Assembly (NCBI GenBank): GCA_003566935.1
Contig: PXBM01000108.1
Location: forward strand, 1-6,036
From: Syntrophomonadaceae bacterium
GTDB taxonomy: Bacteria; Bacillota; Dethiobacteria; DTU022
Direction: 5' to 3'
Length of the DNA: 6,036 nucleotides
Part shown: in pieces, positions 1 to 5,301 of the stretch
Position numbering within the stretch: position 1 is the stretch's first letter
Layout of the letters: every line of letters starts with the position of its first letter
The notes under the pieces: generated by a model
The model's database searches: none
What the model was told of the DNA's origin: nothing
Seen by the model: only the letters and a program-made list of their open reading frames with translations
Program-made: the position numbers and the translations under genes

Positions 1-11
1 CTGACAGCAAG

Positions 12-16
12 GGAGG
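12..16 (+). promoter_or_regulatory. Shine-Dalgarno of larB, abutting the TTG codon
   Basis: GGAGG (inside AAGGGAGG at 9-16) is the only ribosome binding site before larB. It directly touches the TTG at 17, leaving no spacer, while the in-frame ATT at 26 lies 9 nt downstream, which is normal spacing. An in-frame TGA at 2-4 rules out any start further upstream. That TGA may also be the stop codon of the preceding gene, but this cannot be shown here. Confidence 0.6.
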
Positions 17-790
17 TTGAAAGCTATTAACGAGAAAAAGCTGAAAGAACTACTTTCGGCAGTACAGCAAGGTGAAGTGAATGTTGATCAGGCAGCAGAG
101 AAGCTAAGTCTGCTGCCCTATGAAAATCTTGGATTTGCCAGGGTTGACCACCAGCGCTACCTGAGCCGCGGCTTTCCCGAGGTGATCTATTGCCCCGGCA
201 AAACAGCGGAACAGGTTGTGGCTATATTTGGACGTCTGGCGGCAACCGGAGGAACAGTCCTGGCAACCAGGGCGGAACCGGTTGTTTATGAAGCCGTAAA
301 GGTGGTTCATCCCGAAGCCGAGTACCATCGGACGGCCAGGGCCATAGTGTTGCGAGGAGATAGTGAACCAGAGCCAATCGGTTGTGTTGCTGTTGCTTCA
401 GCCGGAACGGCGGATATGCCGGTGGCTGAAGAAGCGGCTCTTACCGCTGAACTGCTGGGCAGCAGGGTAGAGCGCATCTTTGATGTTGGAGTAGCTGGCA
501 TTCACCGCCTCTTTGACAACTGGGATAAGCTAAACCAGGCTCGCGTTATAGTTGTCGTAGCCGGGATGGAAGGGGCCCTGGCCAGCGTGGTTGGCGGCCT
601 GGCAACCTGCCCGGTTATTGCCGTTCCGACCAGTGTCGGCTATGGCGCTAATTTTGGCGGGCTTGCCCCGCTGTTAACCATGCTGAATAGCTGCGCAACC
701 GGTGTGGCGGTAGTAAATATTGATAACGGTTACGGTGCCGGGCATATCGCGGCCATGATTAACCGGGTTGGAGAGGAAGCAGCGAAATGA
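17..790 (+). CDS. larB: LarB, NaAD carboxylase/hydrolase of nickel-pincer cofactor synthesis
   Basis: LarB carboxylates the pyridinium ring of nicotinic acid adenine dinucleotide and hydrolyses the phosphoanhydride, giving pyridinium-3,5-biscarboxylate mononucleotide and AMP. This is the first step towards the nickel-pincer nucleotide and takes place in the cytoplasm. The 257-residue length fits the family. A short helical N-terminus (about 5-30) precedes the family motif LPYENLGFARVDHQR (33-47) and GFPEVIYCPGKT (52-63). The C-terminal half is PurE-like, with SAGTADMPVAEEA (128-140), GMEGALASVVGGL (183-195), PTSVGYGANFGG (204-215) and LNSCATGVAVVNIDNGYGAG (223-242). Cys226 in NSCA is likely the cysteine that forms a covalent adduct with the substrate in the Lactobacillus enzyme. 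The stop overlaps the larC start (ATGA), so the two are translationally coupled. The TTG start is the only canonical upstream option but has zero spacing to its Shine-Dalgarno; an ATT start at 26 would give a protein three residues shorter. Identity is secure, the exact start is not. Confidence 0.93.
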   Translation: MKAINEKKLKELLSAVQQGEVNVDQAAEKLSLLPYENLGFARVDHQRYLSRGFPEVIYCPGKTAEQVVAIFGRLAATGGTVLATRAEPVVYEAVKVVHPEAEYHRTARAIVLRGDSEPEPIGCVAVASAGTADMPVAEEAALTAELLGSRVERIFDVGVAGIHRLFDNWDKLNQARVIVVVAGMEGALASVVGGLATCPVIAVPTSVGYGANFGGLAPLLTMLNSCATGVAVVNIDNGYGAGHIAAMINRVGEEAAK

Positions 791-1986
791 GCGGAAAAAC
801 AATTTACTTCGACTGCTACAGCGGAATCAGTGGGGATATGGCCCTGGGGGCTTTAATTGATGCCGGGGCTGATCTTGAACACCTCAAAGAGCTTTTGTTG
901 AAAATGGACCTGGACGGCTACAGCCTGGAAACGGAAAAAGTCAGAAAGGGTGGATTGGCCGGAACCAGGGCTGTGGTCAGCCTGGAAGATAAGCAGCCGG
1001 AAGAAAGGCACCTTTCCGGTATCCTTGAACTGATTGATTCTTCTGAACTGCCCAAACCGGTAAAGGTAAAAAGTTCAGCAATTTTTACCAAGCTGGCCGA
1101 AGCGGAAGCAGCAGTCCACGGTATGCCTGTTGAAAAAGTCCATTTTCATGAAGTAGGCGCTGTAGATGCTATCATAGATATTGTCGGCACGGCTGCGGCA
1201 CTGCACTTGCTCCAGGTGGATAAAACAATTTGTTCCCCGCTTCCGGTCGGCAGGGGTGAGGTGCAAACCGCACATGGCAGGCTGCCCCTGCCCGCCCCAG
1301 CCACCCTTGAGCTGATCGCTATGCGGCAGGTGCCGGTGAAGGGGGTCGATCATGACTTTGAAATGGTTACCCCAACGGGCGCTGCCATTGTTACAACCCT
1401 GGCTGAATCGTTTGGGCCATTTCCCTGCTACACTGTAAATGCAGTCGGTTACGGGGCGGGCACAATCGATCCCGGTTACCCAAACTACCTGCGGGTAATC
1501 CTGGGAGAAGCCGCCCGGCTCAAAGGGAGCTATGAAGAAGAAGTTACAATGATCGAAACCAATATAGATGACCAAAACCCGGAACACTTCAGTTACCTGA
1601 TGGAGCAGCTTTTTACAAAAGGGGCCCTGGATGTTTACTTTACACCGGTGCAAATGAAAAAAAACCGGCCGGCAGTACAGCTGACTATTCTTTCTCCCCC
1701 TGAAAAAACAGATAGTCTTAAAGAAATTGTTTTTTATGAAACTTCCACCCTCGGTTTAAGGATCTATAACGCCCGCAAGGTGATGCGCCCGCGAGAGACA
1801 GTAACCATTGAGACAGAATGGGGGCCGGCCAGGGTCAAGACATCTCCGCCTGCTTCCGGGCAGAGCGAACTGCATTTTGCCCCGGAGTACGAGGATTGTA
1901 AAGAGTTAGCCCGCAAATCTGGGTTACCTCTCAAGGAAATTTACAGGATAACCGAGATGTTATTTCGCAACCAAAAACGAAAGTAG
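787..1986 (+). CDS. larC: LarC, nickel insertase for the nickel-pincer nucleotide cofactor
   Basis: LarC is the CTP-dependent cyclometallase that inserts nickel into pyridinium-3,5-bisthiocarboxylate mononucleotide, completing the cofactor first known from lactate racemase. The 399-residue single frame spans both parts that are separate reading frames (larC1, larC2) in Lactobacillus plantarum. Visible family motifs are YFDCYSGISGDMALGALIDAG (7-27), HFHEVGAVDAIIDIVG (119-134), LPVGRGEVQTAHGRLPLPAPAT (152-173), EMVTPTGAA (192-200), TNIDDQNPE (258-266), GALDVYFTPVQMKKNRP (279-295) and YETSTLGLR (317-325). It is soluble and has no signal peptide. The ATG overlaps the larB stop by 4 nt. LarE, which supplies the sulfur atoms between LarB and LarC, is not in the window, nor is LarA. 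An A8 run at codons 291-293 forms a phased slippery heptamer, described separately. No terminator is seen between larC and codY, so some read-through into codY is possible. Confidence 0.95.
   Translation: MSGKTIYFDCYSGISGDMALGALIDAGADLEHLKELLLKMDLDGYSLETEKVRKGGLAGTRAVVSLEDKQPEERHLSGILELIDSSELPKPVKVKSSAIFTKLAEAEAAVHGMPVEKVHFHEVGAVDAIIDIVGTAAALHLLQVDKTICSPLPVGRGEVQTAHGRLPLPAPATLELIAMRQVPVKGVDHDFEMVTPTGAAIVTTLAESFGPFPCYTVNAVGYGAGTIDPGYPNYLRVILGEAARLKGSYEEEVTMIETNIDDQNPEHFSYLMEQLFTKGALDVYFTPVQMKKNRPAVQLTILSPPEKTDSLKEIVFYETSTLGLRIYNARKVMRPRETVTIETEWGPARVKTSPPASGQSELHFAPEYEDCKELARKSGLPLKEIYRITEMLFRNQKRK
1659..1665 (+). other. Phased A_AAA_AAC slippery heptamer inside larC
   Basis: The larC codons 290-293 read ATG AAA AAA AAC, so bases 1659-1665 form A AAA AAC in the register used by -1 ribosomal frameshift sites. 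A -1 slip would add 12 codons (starting CCG GCC GGC) and stop at TGA 1701-1703, giving a protein of about 305 residues that lacks most of the LarC2 part. I see no strong stem-loop or pseudoknot just downstream, so function is speculative. The KKN coding need alone could produce this run. Confidence 0.35.
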
Positions 1987-2013
1987 ATCTGGAGTGCAAG
2001 ATTTAGAATATTA

Positions 2014-2042
2014 TTGACATAGGCACGAATTTGTAATATAAA
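2014..2042 (+). promoter_or_regulatory. Sigma-A-type promoter of codY
   Basis: A perfect -35 TTGACA (2014-2019) is separated by 17 nt from TATAAA (2037-2042), a five-of-six match to the -10 consensus. Predicted transcription start is near 2049, only about 17 nt before the codY ATG. An overlapping TAATAT at 2034-2039 is a less well spaced alternative. No close match to the Bacillus CodY box is visible across the promoter. Confidence 0.8.
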
Positions 2043-2048
2043 CAAATG

Positions 2049-2056
2049 AAAGGAGG
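2049..2056 (+). promoter_or_regulatory. codY ribosome binding site at the predicted 5' end of the mRNA
   Basis: AAAGGAGG lies 9 nt before the ATG at 2066, an ideal Firmicute Shine-Dalgarno. It coincides with the transcription start predicted from the promoter, so the mRNA would begin at or next to its ribosome binding site. Confidence 0.8.
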
Positions 2057-2065
2057 AATCTAAAA

Positions 2066-2839
2066 ATGAAGGCAAATAAGATTATAGAGCAGATTAGGAA
2101 ACTCAATCGTGTATTCCTTAAACCGGAAAATGATGATCCGGATCTTAAAGATGCTATAAAAGTCGTAGCCCAGGTTACAGGAACAGCAGCGCTGCTATTG
2201 GATAAAGAAGGTGCAATTATCAGCAGTGATTCCGGGGAAGCCGGTACAGACGGCCGCCTTGAAAGCATTATTAAGGAGGGGGCAGTGACCGGAGATTCGG
2301 TGCTTGCTTCAAAAGCGAAGGCTGCGGAACCGGTAGTAAATGAGGAGTATAACAGTAAAGGTGATCAGAACTTTTACTATACAGTTCTGCCAATCCGCAG
2401 CGGTAGCAAAAGGTTAGCCTCCCTGATGTTGTTCAGCCCGGGAAAAGAGTTGAGTTCCGAGCAGTTGATCCTGGCTGAAGTCAGCGCAAGTCTCGCTGGT
2501 ATGCATATCAAGCATGAAGCTACCGATCAGGAAGAAGAAGGAGTCCGCAACAAGGAATTAGCCGAAGGCGCCTTTGAGAGCCTTTCGTACTCGGAAGTAG
2601 AGGCTATCCGAGAGATCCTTAAAAACATTGATAACAATGAAAGTGTTGTCGTGGCCAGCAAAATTGCCGACAGCCTCGGTATTACCCGCTCGGTTATTGT
2701 TAATGCCCTGCGCAAGTTTGAAAGTGCCGGCATTATTGAATCGCGATCCCTTGGCATGAAAGGGACCCTTATTCGTGTAAAAAATACTCATGCTCTGGAA
2801 CTAGTTGCCTCCCGTTCTGAAAAAATGGGCCAGTATTAG
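2066..2839 (+). CDS. codY: CodY, global nutrient-responsive transcriptional regulator
   Basis: CodY is the Firmicute global regulator that represses, and sometimes activates, amino acid uptake, biosynthesis and stationary-phase genes when branched-chain amino acids and GTP are plentiful. At 257 residues it matches the Bacillus protein (about 259). The C-terminal winged helix-turn-helix is unmistakable: SLSYSEVEAI (172-181), ASKIADSLGITRSVIVNALR (197-216), FESAGIIESRSLGMKGTLIRV (218-238). The N-terminal part (about 1-150) corresponds to the GAF effector domain, with a linker helix LILAEVSASLAGMHI (134-148). This part is divergent: DGRLESII (62-69) matches the Bacillus segment carrying the ligand-binding arginine, but the following Phe-Pro pair is replaced by Val-Thr (74-75), and the segment before LPI (108-110) is shorter. 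The gene has its own promoter and terminator and is not beside xerC/codV, clpQ or clpY, its Bacillus partners. Identity is firm; the effector specificity is uncertain. Confidence 0.95.
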   Translation: MKANKIIEQIRKLNRVFLKPENDDPDLKDAIKVVAQVTGTAALLLDKEGAIISSDSGEAGTDGRLESIIKEGAVTGDSVLASKAKAAEPVVNEEYNSKGDQNFYYTVLPIRSGSKRLASLMLFSPGKELSSEQLILAEVSASLAGMHIKHEATDQEEEGVRNKELAEGAFESLSYSEVEAIREILKNIDNNESVVVASKIADSLGITRSVIVNALRKFESAGIIESRSLGMKGTLIRVKNTHALELVASRSEKMGQY

Positions 2840-2865
2840 TCATATGAGAACAGTAAGCGTATAGA

Positions 2866-2876
2866 ATTAGGCAAAA
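2866..2876 (+). repeat. 11-bp direct repeat, copy 1
   Basis: ATTAGGCAAAA occurs here and again exactly at 2909-2919, in the same orientation 43 bp away. This copy lies between the codY stop and the terminator hairpin, so the two copies flank the hairpin. Confidence 0.6.
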
Positions 2877-2882
2877 TAAAAG

Positions 2883-2905
2883 CGGCGATCTGGTATCGCC
2901 GTTTT
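2883..2905 (+). terminator. Intrinsic terminator of codY
   Basis: CGGCGAT (2883-2889) pairs perfectly with ATCGCCG (2895-2901) around a 5-nt loop, followed by TTTT (2902-2905). An A-rich run before the stem would give a U-rich tail on the opposite strand as well, so the structure could act in both directions, although no opposing gene is present. It sits 43 nt after the codY stop and isolates codY from the next operon. Confidence 0.85.
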
Positions 2906-2908
2906 GGC

Positions 2909-2919
2909 ATTAGGCAAAA
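2909..2919 (+). repeat. 11-bp direct repeat, copy 2
   Basis: Second exact copy of ATTAGGCAAAA. It begins 3 nt after the T-run of the terminator and ends 8 nt before the -35 box of the next promoter, a position where an activator or upstream-element contact could lie. Confidence 0.6.
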
Positions 2920-2927
2920 ATACTTAA

Positions 2928-2956
2928 TTGACTTTGTGCGTACAGGTTGTTACAAT
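2928..2956 (+). promoter_or_regulatory. Promoter of the UPF0316-murI operon
   Basis: TTGACT (2928-2933) and TACAAT (2951-2956) are each five-of-six matches to the sigma-A consensus and are separated by exactly 17 nt. Transcription is predicted to begin near 2963. This places any coding start upstream of about 2963 outside the mRNA and supports the GTG start at 3016. Confidence 0.75.
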
Positions 2957-2960
2957 ATGC

Positions 2961-2977
2961 TCTGATTTCAAATCAGA
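2961..2977 (+). repeat. 17-nt palindrome at the predicted transcription start
   Basis: TCTGATTT (2961-2968) and AAATCAGA (2970-2977) are perfect inverted repeats around a single C. In DNA this is a good operator candidate covering about -2 to +15. In RNA it would fold as a 6-bp stem with a 5-nt loop at the 5' end of the message. It does not resemble the CodY box. Confidence 0.6.
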
Positions 2978-2999
2978 AGCAGCGTTTCTTGAAGCGCGC

Positions 3000-3007
3000 A
3001 GGAGGAG
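3000..3007 (+). promoter_or_regulatory. Ribosome binding site that decides the UPF0316 start
   Basis: AGGAGGAG lies 8 nt (10 nt from the AGGAGG core) before the in-frame GTG at 3016. A longer in-frame extension back to TTG 2947 has no such site and would overlap the promoter. Confidence 0.75.
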
Positions 3008-3015
3008 TTTTAACA

Positions 3016-3543
3016 GTGTTAATGGTAATCCTTACTTTACTGGCTATATTTTTTGCCAAGATTGCCCATGTCAGCCTTGGTACTATTCGGATCATCTATC
3101 TGACCAGGGGCCAGAGTAAAATTGCTGCCGCTATCGGATTTTTCGAATCAATTATTTATATAGGTGCTTTAAGCATGGTCCTGTCAAACCTTGAGGCCTG
3201 GCAAAATATTTTTGTTTACGGACTGGGCTTTGGTGCCGGGAACCTGGTTGGCAGCTGGATTGAGGAAAAAATTGCTGTCGGTTTTGTGCAGATGCAAATT
3301 GTAACGAAAGTAAATGGCGGCTCTCTTGAAGATTACCTACGCGAACAGGGATTTGGCGTTACTTCCATGCCCAGTTACGGTCGGGAGGGGGCACAGCGCA
3401 CCAGTTTACAGGTAATGTTGAAGCGTAAAGAGGTTCCCATTTTACTGAAGAAAATGAACCAATATGACCCGGAAGCATTTATTACGATTTTCGATACCCG
3501 GAAAATCATGGGTGGGTACTTCAGCAGGATAAAACATAAATAA
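3016..3543 (+). CDS. UPF0316 membrane protein (DUF5698 plus DUF2179 domains)
   Basis: A 175-residue protein of the UPF0316 family (Bacillus YebE-like), whose function I do not know. From the GTG start, three hydrophobic segments are visible: about 2-22, 36-57 and 65-83. Between them is the family signature SLGTIRIIYLTRGQ (20-33), followed by GFGAGNLVGSWIEEKIAVG (72-90). The C-terminal soluble part (about 93-170) looks like a DUF2179 domain, with a GFGVTSMPSYGREG segment and the DPEAFITIFDTRKIMGGYF stretch. This domain type also occurs at the end of YitT-like membrane proteins. The start was chosen on the strong ribosome binding site at 3000-3007 and the promoter position; the frame stays open upstream to TTG 2947 but is unlikely to be translated there. 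Tandem stops TAA TAG end the gene. It is 20 nt upstream of murI and probably co-transcribed with it, which by itself does not prove a cell-wall role. Confidence 0.85.
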   Translation: MLMVILTLLAIFFAKIAHVSLGTIRIIYLTRGQSKIAAAIGFFESIIYIGALSMVLSNLEAWQNIFVYGLGFGAGNLVGSWIEEKIAVGFVQMQIVTKVNGGSLEDYLREQGFGVTSMPSYGREGAQRTSLQVMLKRKEVPILLKKMNQYDPEAFITIFDTRKIMGGYFSRIKHK

Positions 3544-3563
3544 TAGAATGAAGGCATAATGTC

Positions 3564-4391
3564 ATGACCTTTACAAAAAAGCAAGTCATTGAAGCACATA
3601 AGGCGATTGGAGTAATAGACTCCGGGGTGGGCGGTTTGACCGTGGTTAAGGAAATCAGCCGTCGCCTTCCTCATGAAAGGTTGATCTATTTCGGCGATAC
3701 TGCCAGGATGCCTTACGGCCCTCGCAGCTACAGCGAAGTGCGCCGTTTTGCCTATGAAATGATCGAGTTTCTCAATCACCAGGGGGTTAAAATGCTGGTA
3801 GTTGCCTGTAATTCTGCAACTGCTGCCGGTCTGTCAGCTTACCAGGCTACCTGTGAGCAGCCTGTTCTTGGTGTAATCGAACCGGGCGTCAGGTCAGCCC
3901 TGATCCGGAGCAAAAGTGGCAGGATAGGTGTTATCGGGACAGTGGGAACGATCAACAGTTCCGAATATGAAAAAGCCCTGCGTAAAAATAACGGCAATCT
4001 GCATATAGTTAGCAAAGCCTGCCCCCTGTTTGTACTGCTCGTGGAAAACAACCTGGTTGAGACCCCGGAAGCCAGAAAAGTAGCTCAAGAATATCTGGAT
4101 CCATTCGTTGAGGAAAATATCGACGCCTTGATCCTTGGCTGCACCCATTATCCCCTGATGGATGACTTAATCCAGGAAGTAGTTGGCCCCTCGGTCAGCC
4201 TGATTAACTCGGCCGAGGAGATAGCCGCAGAAGTTGAGTCAATACTGGCTGATAATAAAATGGCCAACCCCCTTGATTCCGACGGTGTCCGCTACCGCTT
4301 CTTTGTCAGCGGCAGCCCTGAGCCGTTCGAAGAGGTCGGCGCCAAACTCCTCAATCGTGAAATTAAAGCCTACCAGGTAAAACTCACCTAA
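3564..4391 (+). CDS. murI: MurI, glutamate racemase
   Basis: Cofactor-independent racemase converting L-glutamate to D-glutamate for the second residue of the peptidoglycan stem peptide; it acts in the cytoplasm. The 275-residue length is typical. All expected motifs are present: IGVIDSGVGGLTVVKEI (15-31, with substrate-binding Asp19-Ser20), YFGDTARMPYG (42-52), VVACNSATAAGL (79-90, with catalytic Cys82), GVIEPGV (103-109), GVIGTVGTI (122-130), KACPLFVLLVE (151-161), ALILGCTHYPLM (188-199, with catalytic Cys193) and FVSGSPEPF (247-255). The protein is therefore probably active. The ATG at 3564 is preceded only by a weak AAGG at 3551-3554, so translation may depend partly on coupling to the upstream gene. 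Expression is probably from the promoter at 2928-2956. The stop codon is followed after one base by the stop of convergent htpX, leaving no room for a conventional terminator. Confidence 0.96.
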   Translation: MTFTKKQVIEAHKAIGVIDSGVGGLTVVKEISRRLPHERLIYFGDTARMPYGPRSYSEVRRFAYEMIEFLNHQGVKMLVVACNSATAAGLSAYQATCEQPVLGVIEPGVRSALIRSKSGRIGVIGTVGTINSSEYEKALRKNNGNLHIVSKACPLFVLLVENNLVETPEARKVAQEYLDPFVEENIDALILGCTHYPLMDDLIQEVVGPSVSLINSAEEIAAEVESILADNKMANPLDSDGVRYRFFVSGSPEPFEEVGAKLLNREIKAYQVKLT

Positions 4392-4392
4392 A

Positions 4393-5301
4393 CTACATGG
4401 CCCTTAGCCGCTTAACCCTTTCCTCCGCCGGTGGGTGAGTTGAGAACAGGGCGCTGGCCCTGTTAGTCTGCCTGGCTCCGATGGCCGGGTTTACTATATA
4501 AAGACCATTTAAAGCGTTGTTTTCAATGGGGCTGTCTTTGACCTGGCTGTTTGTGATTTTTTCCAGGGCACTGGCCAGCCCTTCCGGATAGCCCGTAAAA
4601 TCGGCAGCCGTGGCATCAGCCAGGTACTCGCGCTGCCTGGATATGGCGAACCTTAAAAGTTGGGCAAAAATGGGAGCTAAAATGGCCAACACAATTAGTA
4701 CGACCAGGGCAATAATCTGACCCTGCCCACTTTTACGTCCCCCACCGCGTCCAAGACCGCCGAAGAAAACCATCCTGCGAACTACTGCAGCGAAGAAAAC
4801 GATTGTGCCGGCCAGCACCACCGCAACCGTGGCCAAAAGCACATCGTAGTTGTTAATGTGGGCCATTTCATGGGCCAGTACGCCTTCTAATTCCTGGCGG
4901 TTAAGCCGCTTCATCAGGCCCCTGGTTACGGCCACAACTGCATTTTTTGGGTTGCGTCCTGCAGCAAATGCGTTGGGCACGTCAGTTTCTATAATATAGA
5001 CTTTGGGCATCGGTTTACCCGTTGCGTAACTTAAACCTTCAACCGTATTATAGAGGAAAGGCTCCTGCTGCTTGGATACCTCCTTGGCACCGGCCATAGC
5101 GGTCACTGCGCTTTGCCCGCCAAAATAGCTGATCAAAAAAATAATTATGAAGACTACCACGGCCAGAATAATCCCGGCATAAGGATCTCCCAGGTAAATT
5201 CCGCCAAAATAACCGATTGCAATGAATAATACTGCATATAGCAGGAATAAAAAGAAGGTTTTCCGTTTGTTAGAGGCTATACGACCATAGATCGGATCCA
5301 T
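4393..5301 (-). CDS. htpX: HtpX-type M48 membrane zinc metalloprotease
   Basis: HtpX proteases degrade damaged or misfolded membrane proteins. The 302-residue length is normal. An amphipathic start, MDPIYGRIASNKRKT, is followed by hydrophobic segments at about 15-33 and 41-61. The M48 domain then carries PNAFAAGRNPKNAVVAVTRGL (109-129) and the zinc motif HEMAH (144-148, with catalytic Glu145). Further membrane segments lie at about 154-175 and 196-219, separated by a glycine-rich loop (181-194). The third zinc ligand is probably Glu225 in SRQREYLADA (221-230), and LFSTHPPAEERVKRL (285-299) is the usual C-terminal signature. All catalytic residues are present. The ATG overlaps the lemA stop by one base (TAATG), so translation is probably coupled. 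The nearest Shine-Dalgarno-like AAGGTGG is about 12 nt upstream, rather far. Co-transcribed with lemA. Confidence 0.94.
   Translation of the reverse strand: MDPIYGRIASNKRKTFFLFLLYAVLFIAIGYFGGIYLGDPYAGIILAVVVFIIIFLISYFGGQSAVTAMAGAKEVSKQQEPFLYNTVEGLSYATGKPMPKVYIIETDVPNAFAAGRNPKNAVVAVTRGLMKRLNRQELEGVLAHEMAHINNYDVLLATVAVVLAGTIVFFAAVVRRMVFFGGLGRGGGRKSGQGQIIALVVLIVLAILAPIFAQLLRFAISRQREYLADATAADFTGYPEGLASALEKITNSQVKDSPIENNALNGLYIVNPAIGARQTNRASALFSTHPPAEERVKRLRAM
4445..4464. repeat. GC-rich hairpin in the htpX 3' end, beyond murI
   Basis: AACAGGGC (4445-4452) is perfectly complementary to GCCCTGTT (4457-4464) around a 4-nt loop. It lies inside htpX codons for NRASALF, about 54 nt past the murI stop. 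Neither strand has a U-tract after the stem, so it is not a standard intrinsic terminator. It could still slow polymerase or protect the 3' end of murI mRNA. It may equally be a by-product of the codons used. Confidence 0.35.

Noticed and set aside
1075..1653. Long open frame of 192 codons on the minus strand inside larC
   Set aside because: It lies antisense to a clear larC coding region, its composition is rich in Cys, His and Trp as in shadow frames, and it has no family motif or ribosome binding site.
2028..2042. Possible CodY box (AATTT...) over the codY -10 region
   Set aside because: By eye only 8 of 15 positions match the Bacillus consensus AATTTTCWGAAAATT, and the symmetry is poor; this is expected in A/T-rich promoter DNA.
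2961..2977. Palindrome as a CodY site
   Set aside because: Aligned on its centre it matches about 4 of 15 consensus positions.
2928..3119. Small plus-strand frame beginning at the UPF0316 promoter
   Set aside because: It starts at the -35 box, overlaps the UPF0316 gene in another frame and shows no recognisable motif.
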